DNA of 64,000 nucleotides from Solimonas fluminis (lineage in GTDB: Bacteria; Pseudomonadota; Gammaproteobacteria; Nevskiales; Nevskiaceae): NCBI RefSeq assembly GCF_002930645.1, contig NZ_PSNW01000009.1, positions 62,001 to 126,000 of the forward strand, written 5' to 3'. A program made the translations under genes and the position numbers. The notes beneath the pieces were generated by a model, which was not told the origin of the DNA, ran no database searches, and was given only the letters and a program-made list of their open reading frames with translations. Positions 39,280-49,977 of this stretch are shown here, in pieces; within the stretch, counting starts at the first letter, position 1; every line of letters starts with the position of its first letter.

Positions 39280-39936
39280 TTATTCCCGACTCAGCCAGCC
39301 CGGCAGCCCGGCGACGTCTTCCAGCAGCACGGCCGGCCCCGACGAGCGCAGGCGGACTTCGTCATGCACGCCGCAAAGCACGGCGGCGCCGGGCATGCCG
39401 ATGGCGGCGGCCATGGCCATGTCGTATTCGGTATCGCCGATCATCAGCGCCTCGCCGGCGGCGATGTCCTCCGCCTCCAGCAGCTCCCGCAGCATCAGCG
39501 GATCGGGCTTGGAGGCCGTTTCGTCGGCCGTTCGCGATCCCACCAGCAGGCGCCGCAGCTCGGTGTGGTGCCGCAGGGAGCGGTCCAGGCCCCGGCGCGA
39601 CTTGCCGGTGGCCACGGCCAGGCGATAGCCCTGTTCGTGCAGGGCCTCCAGGGCGTCCAGCGCTCCCGGAAACAGCGGCGCCTCGCGGGTCTCGGTGACC
39701 CACTGGGCGCGATAGCGCTCCAGCAGGGCCCGCAGGGCATTCAGCTCCAGCTCCGGGAACAACCGGACCAGCACGTCGTTCATGCCCAGCCCGATCAGCT
39801 CGCGGATGGTCTGGTCGTCGCGCGGCGGCAGGCCCAGGTCCCGGATCGCCACCTGCATGGTATCGACGATGGCGGCGGCCGAATCGGCCAGCGTGCCATC
39901 CCAATCGAAGATCAGAAGCTGCGGAGCCTTGGCCAC
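39280..39936 (-). CDS. HAD-superfamily phosphatase (Gph-like)
   Basis: A 218-residue HAD hydrolase. Motif I is LLIFDWDGTLADS, motif II is VATGKS, and motif III/IV is KPDPLMLRELLEAEDI with ALMIGDTEYDMAMAAAIGM. The cap domain is helical (C1 type), as in phosphoglycolate phosphatases. The substrate is uncertain. In pseudomonads a HAD gene occupies the same place between rluC and sohB/maf; here sohB is missing. It follows rluC after nine bases. Confidence 0.9.
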   Translation of the reverse strand: MAKAPQLLIFDWDGTLADSAAAIVDTMQVAIRDLGLPPRDDQTIRELIGLGMNDVLVRLFPELELNALRALLERYRAQWVTETREAPLFPGALDALEALHEQGYRLAVATGKSRRGLDRSLRHHTELRRLLVGSRTADETASKPDPLMLRELLEAEDIAAGEALMIGDTEYDMAMAAAIGMPGAAVLCGVHDEVRLRSSGPAVLLEDVAGLPGWLSRE

Positions 39937-39945
39937 CGATGAACC

Positions 39946-40926
39946 TCAGTTCGCGGTTCCTAGCCTGTTGAGGAAATCCCGCAGTTCGTCGGTCATCGGC
40001 GCGTTCAGGATCAGTTTCGAAAACTCGCCTTCTTCCGGCAATTTCAGGAAGTGGGAGTGCAGGAACATGCGCTTCAGGCCCTTCTCGCGGTACTTCTTGT
40101 TGACCTCGCGCTCGCCGTACTTGGTATCGCCGCAGACCGGATGGCCCAGCGCCAGGGAGTGCACGCGGATCTGGTGGGTGCGGCCCGAGAAGATCTGCAC
40201 CTCCATCAGCGTGGTATCGCGATAGCGCGCCTTGGGAGAAAAGCGCGACTTGGACGGCTTTCCGTCTTCTTCGTCGATCTCCACGCGCAGGTTGTTGCGG
40301 ACCAGGGCGGCATCCACGTCGCGGTCCTCGCCGCGCCAGCGGCCCACCAGCAGGGCGAAGTAGCGCTTGTCCGCCGTGCTGTTCTTGAAGGCGCGCTGGG
40401 CCCGCAGCAGGGCCGGCCGGTTCTTGGCCAGTAGCAGGATGCCGCTGGTGTCTCGATCCAGGCGATGCGCCAATTCGATGAATTCGTACTTGTTCCAGGC
40501 GCGAATGGTCTCGATCACCCCGTAAAGTACGCCGCTGCCGCCGTGCGCGGACAGGCCGGCGGGCTTGTTGAGCGCCAAATAGTTGTCATCTTCATGGATC
40601 ACCGCCGAACGCAGCTTGTTCAGCACCGCATCCGGCGGGCGCACGGCCTCGCCCTTTTCCGCCAGGCGCACCGGGGGAATGCGCACCTCCTCGCCCTTGG
40701 CCAGCTTGCGCTCTGGTTTGGCGCGCCCGCCGTCCACCCGCACCTGCCCGGAGCGCAGGAGCCGGTAGACGTGCGACTTCGGCACGCCAGGAAGTTGTTT
40801 TAAAAGGAAATTATCGATGCGCTGCCCGTCCTCGTTAGCGGAGACGGTTACCTTGCGCACTTCTTGGCGGGTTTGTGTCAAAATACGACATTCCGTTTGA
40901 ATAAGCGGAAAATTCCGTTGCCGCAT
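39946..40926 (-). CDS. rluC: Ribosomal large subunit pseudouridine synthase C
   Basis: An enzyme of up to 326 residues modifying three uridines of 23S rRNA. The S4 domain ([20 protein letters not shown]) is followed by the catalytic motif [17 protein letters not shown], with the nucleophile Asp, and then [20 protein letters not shown]. The ATG at 40926 adds 15 residues not expected from E. coli RluC. A TTG at 40881 would give a start that aligns exactly. The choice is open. It is divergent from rne, as in E. coli. Confidence 0.94.
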   Translation of the reverse strand: MRQRNFPLIQTECRILTQTRQEVRKVTVSANEDGQRIDNFLLKQLPGVPKSHVYRLLRSGQVRVDGGRAKPERKLAKGEEVRIPPVRLAEKGEAVRPPDAVLNKLRSAVIHEDDNYLALNKPAGLSAHGGSGVLYGVIETIRAWNKYEFIELAHRLDRDTSGILLLAKNRPALLRAQRAFKNSTADKRYFALLVGRWRGEDRDVDAALVRNNLRVEIDEEDGKPSKSRFSPKARYRDTTLMEVQIFSGRTHQIRVHSLALGHPVCGDTKYGEREVNKKYREKGLKRMFLHSHFLKLPEEGEFSKLILNAPMTDELRDFLNRLGTAN

Positions 40927-41136
40927 CGGCGGTTACGGAATCGATTCGGGGACGTTGCAGCGCGCATCTTAGCAGCGCCGCAGGCCCCAAGTTTGCGTCT
41001 GGGGCGCATTTGCGCCGCAGGCATCTACAAACCCAGCGCTCCTGCAAAGGGCGGGCGACCTAGAAAGACAACGCACCCATGCCTGTCACTGAAATCTCCC
41101 CTGCCCCGCGGTCGAGCGTCATCAGACGAGACCAAC
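40927..41136 (+). promoter_or_regulatory. rne leader and divergent rluC/rne promoter region
   Basis: This 210-base region separates rluC from rne. It has A/T-rich stretches near its left end (around 40878-40915). A long rne leader is expected, because RNase E autoregulates through its 5' untranslated region in E. coli. Specific hairpins equivalent to E. coli hp2 could not be assigned by eye. Confidence 0.45.
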
Positions 41137-44019
41137 ATGAAACGCATTCTGATCAATGCCACGCAGCGCGAAGAGCTGCGCGTGGCGATCGTGGACGGGC
41201 AGAAGCTCCATGACCTTGACATCGAGCATGCCTCCCGCGAGCAGAAAAAGGGCAACATCTACAAGGGCCGCATCACCCGCGTAGAACCCAGCCTCGAAGC
41301 CTGCTTCGTCGACTACGGCGGAGAACGCCACGGCTTCCTGCCGGTGAAGGAAATCGTCCGCTCCTATTTCAAGGGCGACGGCAAGAACCTGCGCGACCAG
41401 CTCGACGAGGGCCAGGAGATCATCGTCCAGGTCGAGAAGGAAGAGCGCGGCAACAAGGGCGCTGCCCTGACCACGTTCATCTCGCTGGCCGGCCGCTACC
41501 TGGTGCTGATGCCCAACAACCCGCGCGCCGGAGGCATTTCGCGCCGCGCCGAGGGCGACGAGCGCGAGGAGGCCAAGGAAGCGCTGAACCAGCTCAACCT
41601 GCCGGACGGCATGGGCCTGATCATCCGCTCCAACGGCGTCGGACGCACGGTGGAGGAGTTGCAGTGGGACCTCGACCACCGCGTCAGCACCTGGAATGCG
41701 ATCACCGCCGAAGCCGCCAAGCGCCCCGGCCCGTTCCTGATCTACCAGGAGAACAACATCGTCATGCGCGCGCTGCGCGACTACCTGCGCTCGGACATCG
41801 GCGAGGTGATCGTCGACAATGCCGAGATCTACGAGGAAGCGCGCGAGCAGCTGCAGTACTCCACGCCGCAGGACCTGCCCAAGCTCAAGCAGTACACCGA
41901 TGAAACGCCGCTGTTCCAGCGTTTCCAGGTGGAGAGCCAGATCGAGCTGGCGCATGAGCGCAACGTGCGCCTGCCCTCCGGCGGCTCGATCGTCATCGAC
42001 CACACCGAGGCCCTGACCGCGATCGACATCAACTCCGCCAAGGCGACCGGCGGCCGCGACATCGAGGAAACCGCGTTCAACACCAACCTGGAAGCGGCCG
42101 AGGAAATCGCCCGCCAGCTGCGACTGCGCGACCTCGGCGGCCTGATCGTCGTCGACTTCATCGACATGTCCAGCTCCAAGAACCAGAAGGAAGTCGAGAA
42201 GCGCCTGGAGCGGGCGGTCGAGATGGACCGCGCGCGCATCCAGCTGGGGCGCATCTCGCGCTTCGGCCTGCTGGAGCTGTCGCGCCAGCGCCTGCGCCCG
42301 ACCCTGGCCGAGCACACCCAGGTGGCCTGCCCGCGCTGCAGCGGCCGCGGCCACATCCGCAGCGTCGAATCGCTGGCCCTGTCGGTCCTCCGCCTGATCG
42401 AGGAGGAGGCCATGAAGGAGCGCACCGGCCGCGTCATCGCGCAGGTGCCGGTGGACGTGGGCACCTTCCTGCTCAACGAGAAGCGCCTGAACGTGCGCGA
42501 GATCGAGGCCCGCTGCCGCGTGCACATCGCGATCGTGCCCAACCCGACGCTGCACACGCCGAACTTCGAGATCAAGCGCGTCCGCGCCGATCACCTGCAG
42601 CAGGACAACAACAACGGCATTTCCTACGTCCTGGCGCAGAATTTCGACGCCGCGGCCCAGGAGGAACAGGCCAAGCCGCAAGCCCCGCAGCGCGCGCTGC
42701 AGGAACCGGCGGTGAAGCAGATCGTGCCGGCCACGCCGGCGCCGATCATCATCAAGCAGGAAGTGGTCGCGGCACCCGCAGCACCGATGGTGGCCGTCCC
42801 CGCCGAGTCGGTGTGGAGCCGCCTGCTGCGCTGGCTGGGCTTCGGCGCCAAGCCGGCGGTGGAAGCGGCACCGGCCAAGGCCCTGCCCGACCCGCGCCGC
42901 CGCGACGAGCGCCGCGATGGCCGTGGCAACAACCAGCGCCGTGAGCAGGGCCGCGACCAGAATCGCGGCGGCCAGCAGAACCAGCCGCGCCGCGACGGCC
43001 AGCAGCAGAACCAGCAGAAGAATCGCGACGGCCAGCAGCAGGGCCATCAGCAGAACCCGCAGAAGAACCGCGACGGCCAGCAGAACCAGCAGCGTCGTGA
43101 CGGCCAGCAGCAGAACCAGCCGCGTCGCGACGGCCAGCCGCCGCAGCAGGGCCGCGGCGAGGGCCAGCAGCAGAACCCGCAGAAGAACCGCGACGGCCAG
43201 CAGAACCAGCAGCGCCGCGATGGCCAGCAGCAGAACCAGCCGCGTCGCGACGGCCGCCCCGAGCGCCCGCCGCAGCCGGCACAGGAACAGCTGCCGCTGA
43301 CCGCCGAGGGGGCCGCCGCCGAACTCGCGGCGGAAGCCGCCGAGGCCGCCGGCCTGCCTGTGCCGGAAGGCGCCGAGGGTCATGCGCCGGGCGGCCGCAG
43401 CCTGCGTGGCCGCCGCAATCGCCGCAACCGCGGCCGCGGAGGCGACCGTGGCGAGGGCCAAGGCCAGAACGCACTGCCGGCCGCCGCGGGCGGCGTGGTG
43501 GCCTTGACCGCCGAGGACGCGCTGGCCGGCAACATCCCCTCCTCCGAGGCCCCGGACGCCGTGAACCTGGCGGCGCCGAGCGAATCCGCCGAGGCCGCCG
43601 AGGCCGTTGGGGCGGGTGCCGACGCCACTCCCGCCGTGGTTGCCGCCGCGGAAGCGCAGGCGCCCGAATCGCCGGCGGCCGCCATTGAAAGCGCCGAGCC
43701 GGTCGCGGCGGAACAGCCGGCCCCTGCCCAGCCGGAAACGGCCGCCGAGGTCGCGGAGCAGGCCCCCGCCCACGAAGCAGCGCCCGCAGCGGCCGCCGAT
43801 ACCGCGGTGATCGCGGCTGTTGCGGCCGAAGCGGAACCGGAAGAGGACGTTCATGCCATTGCAATGGACAGCGCCGAAGATATCGCCGAGGTTCAGGAGG
43901 CGTCGCAGAAGTTCCGCAGCAGCGCCCCGGCCTCGGACTACTTCAAGCTGTTCGAAGAACCGGCGGCTCCTGAAACCGAAACGGCCGCCGGACAGAAGCA
44001 AGACACCACCCACGGCTAA
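41137..44019 (+). CDS. rne: Ribonuclease E
   Basis: A 960-residue endoribonuclease for mRNA decay and rRNA/tRNA processing. The catalytic half has [20 protein letters not shown] at the start, an S1 domain, the DNase I-like site ([29 protein letters not shown]) and the zinc link C398-x2-C401 (CPRCSGRG). The C-terminal half from about residue 585 is unstructured: an Arg/Gln/Asn-rich region ([15 protein letters not shown] units) with a 120-base tandem duplication, then an Ala/Glu-rich tail. A short amphipathic segment ([14 protein letters not shown]) near residue 560 is a likely membrane anchor. Confidence 0.97.
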   Translation: MKRILINATQREELRVAIVDGQKLHDLDIEHASREQKKGNIYKGRITRVEPSLEACFVDYGGERHGFLPVKEIVRSYFKGDGKNLRDQLDEGQEIIVQVEKEERGNKGAALTTFISLAGRYLVLMPNNPRAGGISRRAEGDEREEAKEALNQLNLPDGMGLIIRSNGVGRTVEELQWDLDHRVSTWNAITAEAAKRPGPFLIYQENNIVMRALRDYLRSDIGEVIVDNAEIYEEAREQLQYSTPQDLPKLKQYTDETPLFQRFQVESQIELAHERNVRLPSGGSIVIDHTEALTAIDINSAKATGGRDIEETAFNTNLEAAEEIARQLRLRDLGGLIVVDFIDMSSSKNQKEVEKRLERAVEMDRARIQLGRISRFGLLELSRQRLRPTLAEHTQVACPRCSGRGHIRSVESLALSVLRLIEEEAMKERTGRVIAQVPVDVGTFLLNEKRLNVREIEARCRVHIAIVPNPTLHTPNFEIKRVRADHLQQDNNNGISYVLAQNFDAAAQEEQAKPQAPQRALQEPAVKQIVPATPAPIIIKQEVVAAPAAPMVAVPAESVWSRLLRWLGFGAKPAVEAAPAKALPDPRRRDERRDGRGNNQRREQGRDQNRGGQQNQPRRDGQQQNQQKNRDGQQQGHQQNPQKNRDGQQNQQRRDGQQQNQPRRDGQPPQQGRGEGQQQNPQKNRDGQQNQQRRDGQQQNQPRRDGRPERPPQPAQEQLPLTAEGAAAELAAEAAEAAGLPVPEGAEGHAPGGRSLRGRRNRRNRGRGGDRGEGQGQNALPAAAGGVVALTAEDALAGNIPSSEAPDAVNLAAPSESAEAAEAVGAGADATPAVVAAAEAQAPESPAAAIESAEPVAAEQPAPAQPETAAEVAEQAPAHEAAPAAAADTAVIAAVAAEAEPEEDVHAIAMDSAEDIAEVQEASQKFRSSAPASDYFKLFEEPAAPETETAAGQKQDTTHG
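43046..43258 (+). repeat. 120-base tandem repeat inside rne
   Basis: The sequence from about 43046 to 43138 recurs at 43166-43258 with only a few changes, a period of exactly 120 bases (40 codons). Each unit encodes [20 protein letters not shown]-type sequence. The frame is kept, so copy-number change would lengthen or shorten the RNase E tail. Confidence 0.85.
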
Positions 44020-44031
44020 GCCCCCTCCTCC

Positions 44032-45366
44032 ATGGACATCACCGTCTTCGGCTCCGGCTATGTAGGCCTGGTAACGGCCGCCTGCTTCGCCGACGCCGGC
44101 AACACGGTGGTCTGCGTGGATGTCGATGCGCGGCGCGTGGAGACCTTGTCGCGGGGTGAAGTGCCCTTCTACGAGCCAGGCCTGGACCAGATGGTCCGGG
44201 CCAACTTCCAGCAGGGGCGCCTGCGCTTCACCACCGATGCGGCGGAAGGGGTCAGCCATGGCCTGTTCCAGTTCATCGCCGTCGGCACGCCCCCCGGCGA
44301 GGACGGCTCGGCCGACCTGAAGTACGTGCTGCAGGTGGCCGATACCATCGGCAGCTTGGTCACCGACTATCGCGTCGTGGTCACCAAGTCGACCGTCCCG
44401 GTCGGCACGGCAGACAAGGTTCGCGAAGCCCTGCTCGCGGCATTGCAGCGCCGCGGCGAGAGCGTCGAGATCGACGTGGTGTCCAACCCGGAATTCCTGA
44501 AGGAAGGCGCGGCGATCTCGGACTTCACCAAGCCCGACCGCATCGTCATCGGCACCGACAATCCGCGCACCGCGGAGCTGATGCGCGCGCTGTACGCCCC
44601 GTTCAACCACAACCACGACCGCATCGTGGTGATGGACGTGCGCTCCTCGGAACTGACCAAGTACGCCGCCAACGCCATGCTGGCGACCCGGATCAGCTTC
44701 ATGAACGAGCTGGCCAACGTCGCGGAGAAAGTGGGCGCCGACATCGAGAAAGTGCGTATCGGCATCGGCTCGGATCCGCGCATCGGCTACCACTTCATCT
44801 ATCCGGGCTGCGGCTACGGCGGCTCCTGCTTCCCCAAGGACGTCAAGGCATTGGTCCATACGGCCAGCGAATCCGGCCATGCCGCGGCGCTGCTGGCGGC
44901 GGTGGAAGACGTCAACCAGCGGCAGAAGCGCGTGCTGTTCGAGAACATCCGCAAGCACTTCGGCGGAGACCTGAAGGGCCGCACGGTGGCGCTCTGGGGC
45001 CTGGCCTTCAAGCCCAACACCGACGACATGCGCGAGGCCTCCAGCCGCGTGCTGATGGAAGCCCTGTGGGAGTCCGGCGCAAGCGTGCGCGCCTTCGACC
45101 CGGTGGCGATGCACGAAACCCGCAAGATCTACGGCGAGCGTGCCGACCTGGCGCTCTGCGACAATGCCGAGGCGGCCTGCGAAGGCGCCGACGTGCTGGC
45201 CATCGTGACCGAGTGGAAGCAGTTCCGCAGCCCGAATTTCGAGCGCCTGAAGAAGCTGCTGAAGCAGCCGACGATCTTCGATGGCCGCAACCTCTACGAT
45301 CCGCAGCTGCTCAGGCGCCAGGGCTTCGCCTACTACAGCATCGGCCGCGCGCCGGTCGGCGTCTGA
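44032..45366 (+). CDS. ugd: UDP-glucose 6-dehydrogenase
   Basis: A 444-residue NAD-dependent enzyme making UDP-glucuronate for polysaccharide or lipid A modification. It has the N-terminal Rossmann motif [20 protein letters not shown], the catalytic Cys266 in [15 protein letters not shown], and [18 protein letters not shown] in the C-terminal domain. It follows rne after 12 bases. A very strong terminator lies after it. Confidence 0.95.
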   Translation: MDITVFGSGYVGLVTAACFADAGNTVVCVDVDARRVETLSRGEVPFYEPGLDQMVRANFQQGRLRFTTDAAEGVSHGLFQFIAVGTPPGEDGSADLKYVLQVADTIGSLVTDYRVVVTKSTVPVGTADKVREALLAALQRRGESVEIDVVSNPEFLKEGAAISDFTKPDRIVIGTDNPRTAELMRALYAPFNHNHDRIVVMDVRSSELTKYAANAMLATRISFMNELANVAEKVGADIEKVRIGIGSDPRIGYHFIYPGCGYGGSCFPKDVKALVHTASESGHAAALLAAVEDVNQRQKRVLFENIRKHFGGDLKGRTVALWGLAFKPNTDDMREASSRVLMEALWESGASVRAFDPVAMHETRKIYGERADLALCDNAEAACEGADVLAIVTEWKQFRSPNFERLKKLLKQPTIFDGRNLYDPQLLRRQGFAYYSIGRAPVGV

Positions 45367-45377
45367 ACTCATCCCCT

Positions 45378-45415
45378 GAAACGAAGAAGGCTCCGCAAGG
45401 AGCCTTCTTCGTTTC
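45378..45415. terminator. Bidirectional terminator between ugd and kdsB
   Basis: A perfect 17-bp stem (GAAACGAAGAAGGCTCC and its complement) with a GCAA loop; the arms end in TTCTTCGTTTC on either strand. It separates the convergent ugd and kdsB transcripts. Confidence 0.85.
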
Positions 45416-45424
45416 GCCGGCGTG

Positions 45425-46189
45425 TCAGCGCGCCGGCTTCATCAGCGCAATCACCGCCTGCAGGTCTTCCTCGGTATCCACGCCGCGCGGCGGCGGATTG
45501 TGGGTGATGCCCATGCGGATGCGGAAGCCATGCGTCAGCGCGCGCAACTGCTCCAGCGCCTCGCAGTCCTCCAGCGGCGCCGCCGGCAGCTGGCTGAACT
45601 CGGCCAGCGCGGCGACGCGATACGCGTAGAGGCCGATATGCCGATAGGCCAGCCCCTCGGGCATGCGCGGCTGCTCGCGGGTGGAGCCGTCGCGCTTCCA
45701 GGGGATCGGTGCCCGCGAGAAGTACAGCGCATAGCCACGGCGATCCATGACCAGCTTGACGACGTTCGGATTGAGCCATTCCTCGATCGCATGCAGCGGA
45801 TGGCACAGCGAGGCGATATGGGCCTCGCTGTCTTCGGCGAGCAGTTGCGCGGCCTGGCGCACCAGGTCCGCCGGCATCAGCGGCTCGTCGCCCTGCAGGT
45901 TCACGACGATGGTGTCGGCCGCCCAACCCGCCTTGCGGGCGATCTCGTTGATGCGGTCGGTGCCGGAATTATGGCTGGCGGCGGTCAGGCGCGCGTCGGC
46001 ACCGAAGCCGCGGCAGGCTTCCAGCACCTGCTCGGAGTCGGTGGCGACGATGATGTCCTCTGCGCCGCTCTTGCGGGCCGCCTCCCAGACGTGCCGCAGC
46101 ACGGGCTTGCCGTGGACATCGCGGAGCACCTTGTTCGGCAGGCGGGTGGACCCCAGCCGCGCCGGGATGACGACCTTGAAGCCCTTCAT
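45425..46189 (-). CDS. kdsB: CMP-KDO synthetase KdsB
   Basis: A 254-residue enzyme activating KDO with CTP for lipopolysaccharide inner-core synthesis. The nucleotide-binding motif is [20 protein letters not shown], followed by [23 protein letters not shown] and [12 protein letters not shown], and RHIGLYAYR. The ATG at 46189 overlaps the ycaR stop. It ends the msbA-lpxK-ycaR-kdsB set. Confidence 0.96.
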   Translation of the reverse strand: MKGFKVVIPARLGSTRLPNKVLRDVHGKPVLRHVWEAARKSGAEDIIVATDSEQVLEACRGFGADARLTAASHNSGTDRINEIARKAGWAADTIVVNLQGDEPLMPADLVRQAAQLLAEDSEAHIASLCHPLHAIEEWLNPNVVKLVMDRRGYALYFSRAPIPWKRDGSTREQPRMPEGLAYRHIGLYAYRVAALAEFSQLPAAPLEDCEALEQLRALTHGFRIRMGITHNPPPRGVDTEEDLQAVIALMKPAR

Positions 46190-46368
46190 GCGTCCAGCTC
46201 TTCGGACGCCAGCTCGCGGGCCTCCTCTTCGAGCATCACCGGGATGCCGTCGCGCACCGGATAGGCCAGGCGTGAGCTGCGGCTCCAGAGCTCCTGCCGT
46301 TCCGGGTGCCATTCCAGCGGCCCCTGGCTGACGGGGCAGACGAGTATGTCGAGCAGACGCTTGTCCAT
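46186..46368 (-). CDS. ycaR: Trm112/YcaR family small protein
   Basis: A 60-residue protein, [20 protein letters not shown], then [20 protein letters not shown], matching YcaR-type Trm112 domains. Only one cysteine remains of the possible zinc ligands. The ATG at 46368 with AGGAAA upstream is chosen over a longer in-frame start at 46404. It is translationally coupled to kdsB. Confidence 0.9.
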   Translation of the reverse strand: MDKRLLDILVCPVSQGPLEWHPERQELWSRSSRLAYPVRDGIPVMLEEEARELASEELDA

Positions 46369-46548
46369 GTTTCCTGGCGGGGCGTGACGATTGGGGGGAG
46401 TCATTGTTGCATGCTTTCACCCCGTCGGCGCCAGCACTGGCGCCCCGGCGGCCCTTCGCGCCGCAGCCTGCCGTAGACCCGCCGGAAGGCTCGCCGGCAG
46501 CCCGGGAGGCAGGCCGGCACGCCATGCCGCGCCTGCGCCGGGCGGACG

Positions 46549-47538
46549 TCAGTTCCCGCGCAGGACTTCCTGCAGTTCGGCGAGCAGCGAAGCGGCCGCT
46601 CCGTCGATGAAGTGCAGGTCGGCCGGCACCATCCACCAGTGCCGCTGGGCAAAGGCGCGGCACTTCACCGCATCCTTCTCGGTCATCAGCAGCGGCAGCG
46701 CATCGCCGAACGCCAGGTCGCCCGGCAGGTACGCATGATGGTCGCCGAAGGCGTGCTCCCGCAGTGGCAGGCCCTGTGCGCGCAGGCCATCGAAGAACCG
46801 CGCGGGATTGCCGATGCCCGCCACGGCGTGAACCTCCGTGCCGGAAAAGGCCCGCAGCGGACGCCGCTCGCCGCTGAGCAGGTTGACCGCCGTCGCGATC
46901 TCGAGCCTGAAGCCGATCGCGGAGGGTCCGAAGGGTCCGGGATCGCCGCCGTTGACGAGGATCCGCGCCGCCGCCCGGGCCCGTGACGGCGATTCGCGCA
47001 AGGGGCCGGCCGGCAGCAGCCAGCCGTTGCCGTAGCCTCGTGCGGCATCCACGACGCAGAGCTCCAGGTCACGCGCCAGGCGGTAGTGCTGCAGGCCGTC
47101 GTCGCAGACCAGCACGTCGGTCCCGGGATGCCGCTGCAGCAGCAGCCGGCCTGCGGCGACGCGGTCCGGCGCCACCGCCAGCGGCACGCCGCTGCGCTGC
47201 GCCATCAGCGCCGGCTCATCGCCGCAAAGCGCCGGATCGGTTTGCGGTGTCACCAGCATCGGAAACGGGCCGCGTCCGCCATACCCTCGGCTGAGGATGC
47301 CGGGCTGGCGCCCGGCCTGGCGCAAGGCCTCGACCAGCCACAGCACGCTGGGCGTCTTGCCGGTGCCGCCCACGGCCACGTTGCCCACCACGATCACCGG
47401 CACGGGCAGGCGCTGCGCCTGCTGCTTCCTCGAAGCGGCCAGCCGTGCCGCGGCGGCGCCGTAGAGCCGGGACAGGGGGCGCAGCCAGAACGGCGGCGGC
47501 GCGGACCGGTACCAGACCCGCTCCAGCCAGCGCTTCAT
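46549..47538 (-). CDS. lpxK: Tetraacyldisaccharide 4'-kinase LpxK
   Basis: A 329-residue inner-membrane kinase making lipid IV-A. The P-loop is GNVAVGGTGKTPSVLWLVEA (from about residue 52), followed by ILSRGYGGRGPF and DVLVCDDGLQHYRLARD. The C-terminus holds LLMTEKDAVKCRAF. The start overlaps the msbA stop (ATGA). A 180-base spacer with a GGCGCCAG / CTGGCGCC-type hairpin separates it from ycaR. Confidence 0.96.
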   Translation of the reverse strand: MKRWLERVWYRSAPPPFWLRPLSRLYGAAAARLAASRKQQAQRLPVPVIVVGNVAVGGTGKTPSVLWLVEALRQAGRQPGILSRGYGGRGPFPMLVTPQTDPALCGDEPALMAQRSGVPLAVAPDRVAAGRLLLQRHPGTDVLVCDDGLQHYRLARDLELCVVDAARGYGNGWLLPAGPLRESPSRARAAARILVNGGDPGPFGPSAIGFRLEIATAVNLLSGERRPLRAFSGTEVHAVAGIGNPARFFDGLRAQGLPLREHAFGDHHAYLPGDLAFGDALPLLMTEKDAVKCRAFAQRHWWMVPADLHFIDGAAASLLAELQEVLRGN

Positions 47539-49331
47539 CCGGCGGACGTCTCGCCGCTGTCGGCGGCGTCCTCGCGGAACTGCAGGCTGTGCAGCGCCGA
47601 ATAGGTGCCCTGCAGGGCCAGCAGTTCGGCATGGGTCCCCTGCTCCACCACCTGCCCGTCACGCATGACGACGATCAGGTCGGCATTCTGGATGGTGGAC
47701 AGGCGATGCGCGATCACCAGGGTGGTGCGTCCCTTCACCAGCTGCTCCAGCGCGCTCTGGATGTAGCGCTCGGATTCGGTGTCCAGCGCCGACGTGGCTT
47801 CGTCCAGGATCAGGATCGGCGCGTTCTTGGCCAGCGCGCGCGCGATCGCCAGGCGCTGTCGCTGGCCGCCGGAGAGCTTGCTGCCGTTCTGGCCGATCGG
47901 CGTATGCATTCCCTGCGGCAACCGGCTGATGAACTCCCAGGCGTAGGCCGCCTTGGCCGCCTCGATGAGAACGGACTCGTCGGGCGCCGGGTCCAGGCCA
48001 TAGGCGATGTTCTCGGCGACGGTGGCGTCGAACAGGCGCACCTGCTGGTCCACCAGCGCGATCTGCGCGCGCAGGCGCTGCAACGGATAGTCGCGCACGT
48101 CGTGGCCGTCCACCTTCACCGCGCCGGACTCCACGTCGTAGAAGCGCGGCAACAGCGCCAGCAGCGTGGACTTGCCGCTGCCCGACGCGCCGACGAAGGC
48201 CACGGTCTGCCCGGGCTTGACCGTCACGCTCACGCCGCGCAGCGCATCGGTGGTCTGCGTGGCATAGCGGAAACGCACGTCCTGGAACTCGACCAGCCCC
48301 TGGGCGCGCTCCAGCGGCCGGTCGCCGCCGCCGGGCTCCCCGCTCTCCGACATCAGCTTGAACACGTCGGTGGCTGCGGCGATGCCGCGCTGCAGGCGTT
48401 CGTTGACGTTGGAAAGGCTGCGTATCGGATTCATCAGCGACAGCATGGCGCCCAGGAAGGAGACGAAGGTGCCCGGCGTGATTGCCTGCAGCATCTGCGG
48501 CTGCGTCGCGAAATAGATGATGAACGCCACCGCCCAGGCGGCGATGAACTGGATCAGCGCATCGCTGCCGGCCTTGGTCGCCACCAGCTTCATCGACAGC
48601 CAGCGCTGCTGCTCGTTGACCCCCTCGAAACGGCGCCGCTCCTGCTGCTGTCCGTTGTAGATCTTGATGACACGCTGGCCGCCGATGGCCTCCTCGGACG
48701 CCTGGGTGACGATGCCGATGTTCCGCTGGATGCGGGCCGATACCTTGCGGAAGCGGCGGCTCACGTAGGAGATGACGCCGGCGATCAGGGGCGCCACGCC
48801 CAGGCAGAACAGCGTCAGTTCCCAGTTCAGCCACAGCATCCAGACAATCAACCCGACCACCGTCAGGCCATCCTTGATGATGGAGGTGAAAGCGGTGGTC
48901 ACCGCCTCGGCGACCTGCTCGACATGGTAGGTCAGGCGTGCGATCAGCTGGCCGCTGCTCATGCGGTCGTAGAAGCTCGCCGGCAGCTTCAGCAGATGGT
49001 CGAACAGCTCGCCGCGCAGCGCCTTGATGACCCTGCGCCCGATCCAGGACATGCCGAACGAGGAAATGAACTCCGAGATGCCGCGCATCAGGAACAGGCC
49101 GACGATGGCCCAGGGCACCCAGCGGATCACGGCCGGGTCGCGGTCGATGAAGGTGCCATCGAGCAGCGGCTTGACCAGGGACATGAAGCCCACCTGGGTG
49201 GCGGCGGCCAGGACCATGCCCAGCGAAGCCAGCAGGAACACCGGCCAGTACGGCCGCGTGTAGCCGAGCAGGCGGCGGTAGACGGCCATCGGCCGGAAAT
49301 CGCCGGCCACGGTCGGGAAAGGTTCAGTCAT
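47535..49331 (-). CDS. msbA: Lipid A flippase MsbA (ABC transporter)
   Basis: A 598-residue ABC exporter flipping lipid A-core across the inner membrane. Six membrane helices occupy about residues 20-320. The ATPase domain has Walker A GASGSGKSTLLALLP (about residue 380), signature LSGGQRQRLAIARAL (about 483) and Walker B ILILDEATSALD. The ATG at 49331 gives the expected length. First gene of msbA-lpxK-ycaR-kdsB and divergent from the HIT gene. Confidence 0.95.
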   Translation of the reverse strand: MTEPFPTVAGDFRPMAVYRRLLGYTRPYWPVFLLASLGMVLAAATQVGFMSLVKPLLDGTFIDRDPAVIRWVPWAIVGLFLMRGISEFISSFGMSWIGRRVIKALRGELFDHLLKLPASFYDRMSSGQLIARLTYHVEQVAEAVTTAFTSIIKDGLTVVGLIVWMLWLNWELTLFCLGVAPLIAGVISYVSRRFRKVSARIQRNIGIVTQASEEAIGGQRVIKIYNGQQQERRRFEGVNEQQRWLSMKLVATKAGSDALIQFIAAWAVAFIIYFATQPQMLQAITPGTFVSFLGAMLSLMNPIRSLSNVNERLQRGIAAATDVFKLMSESGEPGGGDRPLERAQGLVEFQDVRFRYATQTTDALRGVSVTVKPGQTVAFVGASGSGKSTLLALLPRFYDVESGAVKVDGHDVRDYPLQRLRAQIALVDQQVRLFDATVAENIAYGLDPAPDESVLIEAAKAAYAWEFISRLPQGMHTPIGQNGSKLSGGQRQRLAIARALAKNAPILILDEATSALDTESERYIQSALEQLVKGRTTLVIAHRLSTIQNADLIVVMRDGQVVEQGTHAELLALQGTYSALHSLQFREDAADSGETSAG

Positions 49332-49408
49332 GGGCGGGAATGGTAACAAACGGCGGGCCGGCCGCCGCCCATGGCTTACACTGGCGGTCTTTGGTCCAGG
49401 AGCCCCCC

Positions 49409-49750
49409 ATGGCGAAGACGCTGTTCGAGAAGATCATCGACCGGGAGATCCCCGCCACGATCGTCCACGAGGATGAATCGTGCGTGGCGATCCAGGACAT
49501 CAACCCGGGTGCGCCCATGCACCTGCTGCTGATCCCGCGCAAGCCCATTCCCCGCCTCTGCGACGCCGGCCCGGAAGACCAGGCCCTGCTGGGCCACCTG
49601 ATGCTGGCAGCCGGCAAGATCGCCGCCGCCCACGGCTACGGCGAGGCCTTCCGCCTGGTGGTGAACAACGGCGCCGAGGCCGGCCAGTCCGTGTTCCACC
49701 TGCACCTGCACCTGATCGGCGGCCGCCCGCTGAAGTGGCCGCCGGGGTGA
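49409..49750 (+). CDS. HIT family nucleotide-binding protein (HinT-like)
   Basis: A 113-residue protein with the histidine triad VFHLHLHLIGGRPL at the C-terminus, and LFEKIIDREIPATIVHED at the N-terminus, typical of HinT phosphoramidases. CCAGGAG precedes the ATG at 49409. It is divergent from msbA. A repeat hairpin follows 10 bases after the stop. Confidence 0.94.
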   Translation: MAKTLFEKIIDREIPATIVHEDESCVAIQDINPGAPMHLLLIPRKPIPRLCDAGPEDQALLGHLMLAAGKIAAAHGYGEAFRLVVNNGAEAGQSVFHLHLHLIGGRPLKWPPG

Positions 49751-49760
49751 GACGGAAGCC

Positions 49761-49901
49761 GGTGGATGTCCAACGGACATCCACCCCGTCGAACGCCCGG
49801 CCGTGGAATGTTTGGCCCGGCTGAGGCATGACTCAATGTCATGCCGAAGTAAGCCAGACATGGGCCGGGGCTGGATGAGCTGAAGTCGCGCCATGGATGG
49901 C
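49761..49901. repeat. Repeat mosaic between the HIT and crotonase genes
   Basis: A perfect hairpin GGTGGATGTCC-AAC-GGACATCCACC at 49761-49785 shares its core with 39257-39279. A GCCATGGATGGC palindrome is at 49890-49901. GCATGACTCAATGTCATGC near 49826-49844 forms another hairpin. These lie between 49751 and 49977, where no gene is seen. Confidence 0.7.
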
Positions 49902-49977
49902 AACCCCAACCCCGCAGCCTCCGTCACCAGTGCCGTAAAATGGCGGCCATCCCTTCTCTTTCCCCTTGGAGTCCCAC

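Noticed and set aside
43046-43258. CRISPR-like periodic repeat
   Set aside because: The 120-base period is a coding duplication within rne. There are no short identical repeats with unique spacers.
41122-45372. A minus-strand open frame of about 1,400 codons opposite rne and ugd
   Set aside because: It mirrors two well-identified genes and has a His/Asp/Leu/Arg-rich composition typical of antisense frames in GC-rich DNA. No domain or ribosome-binding site is seen.
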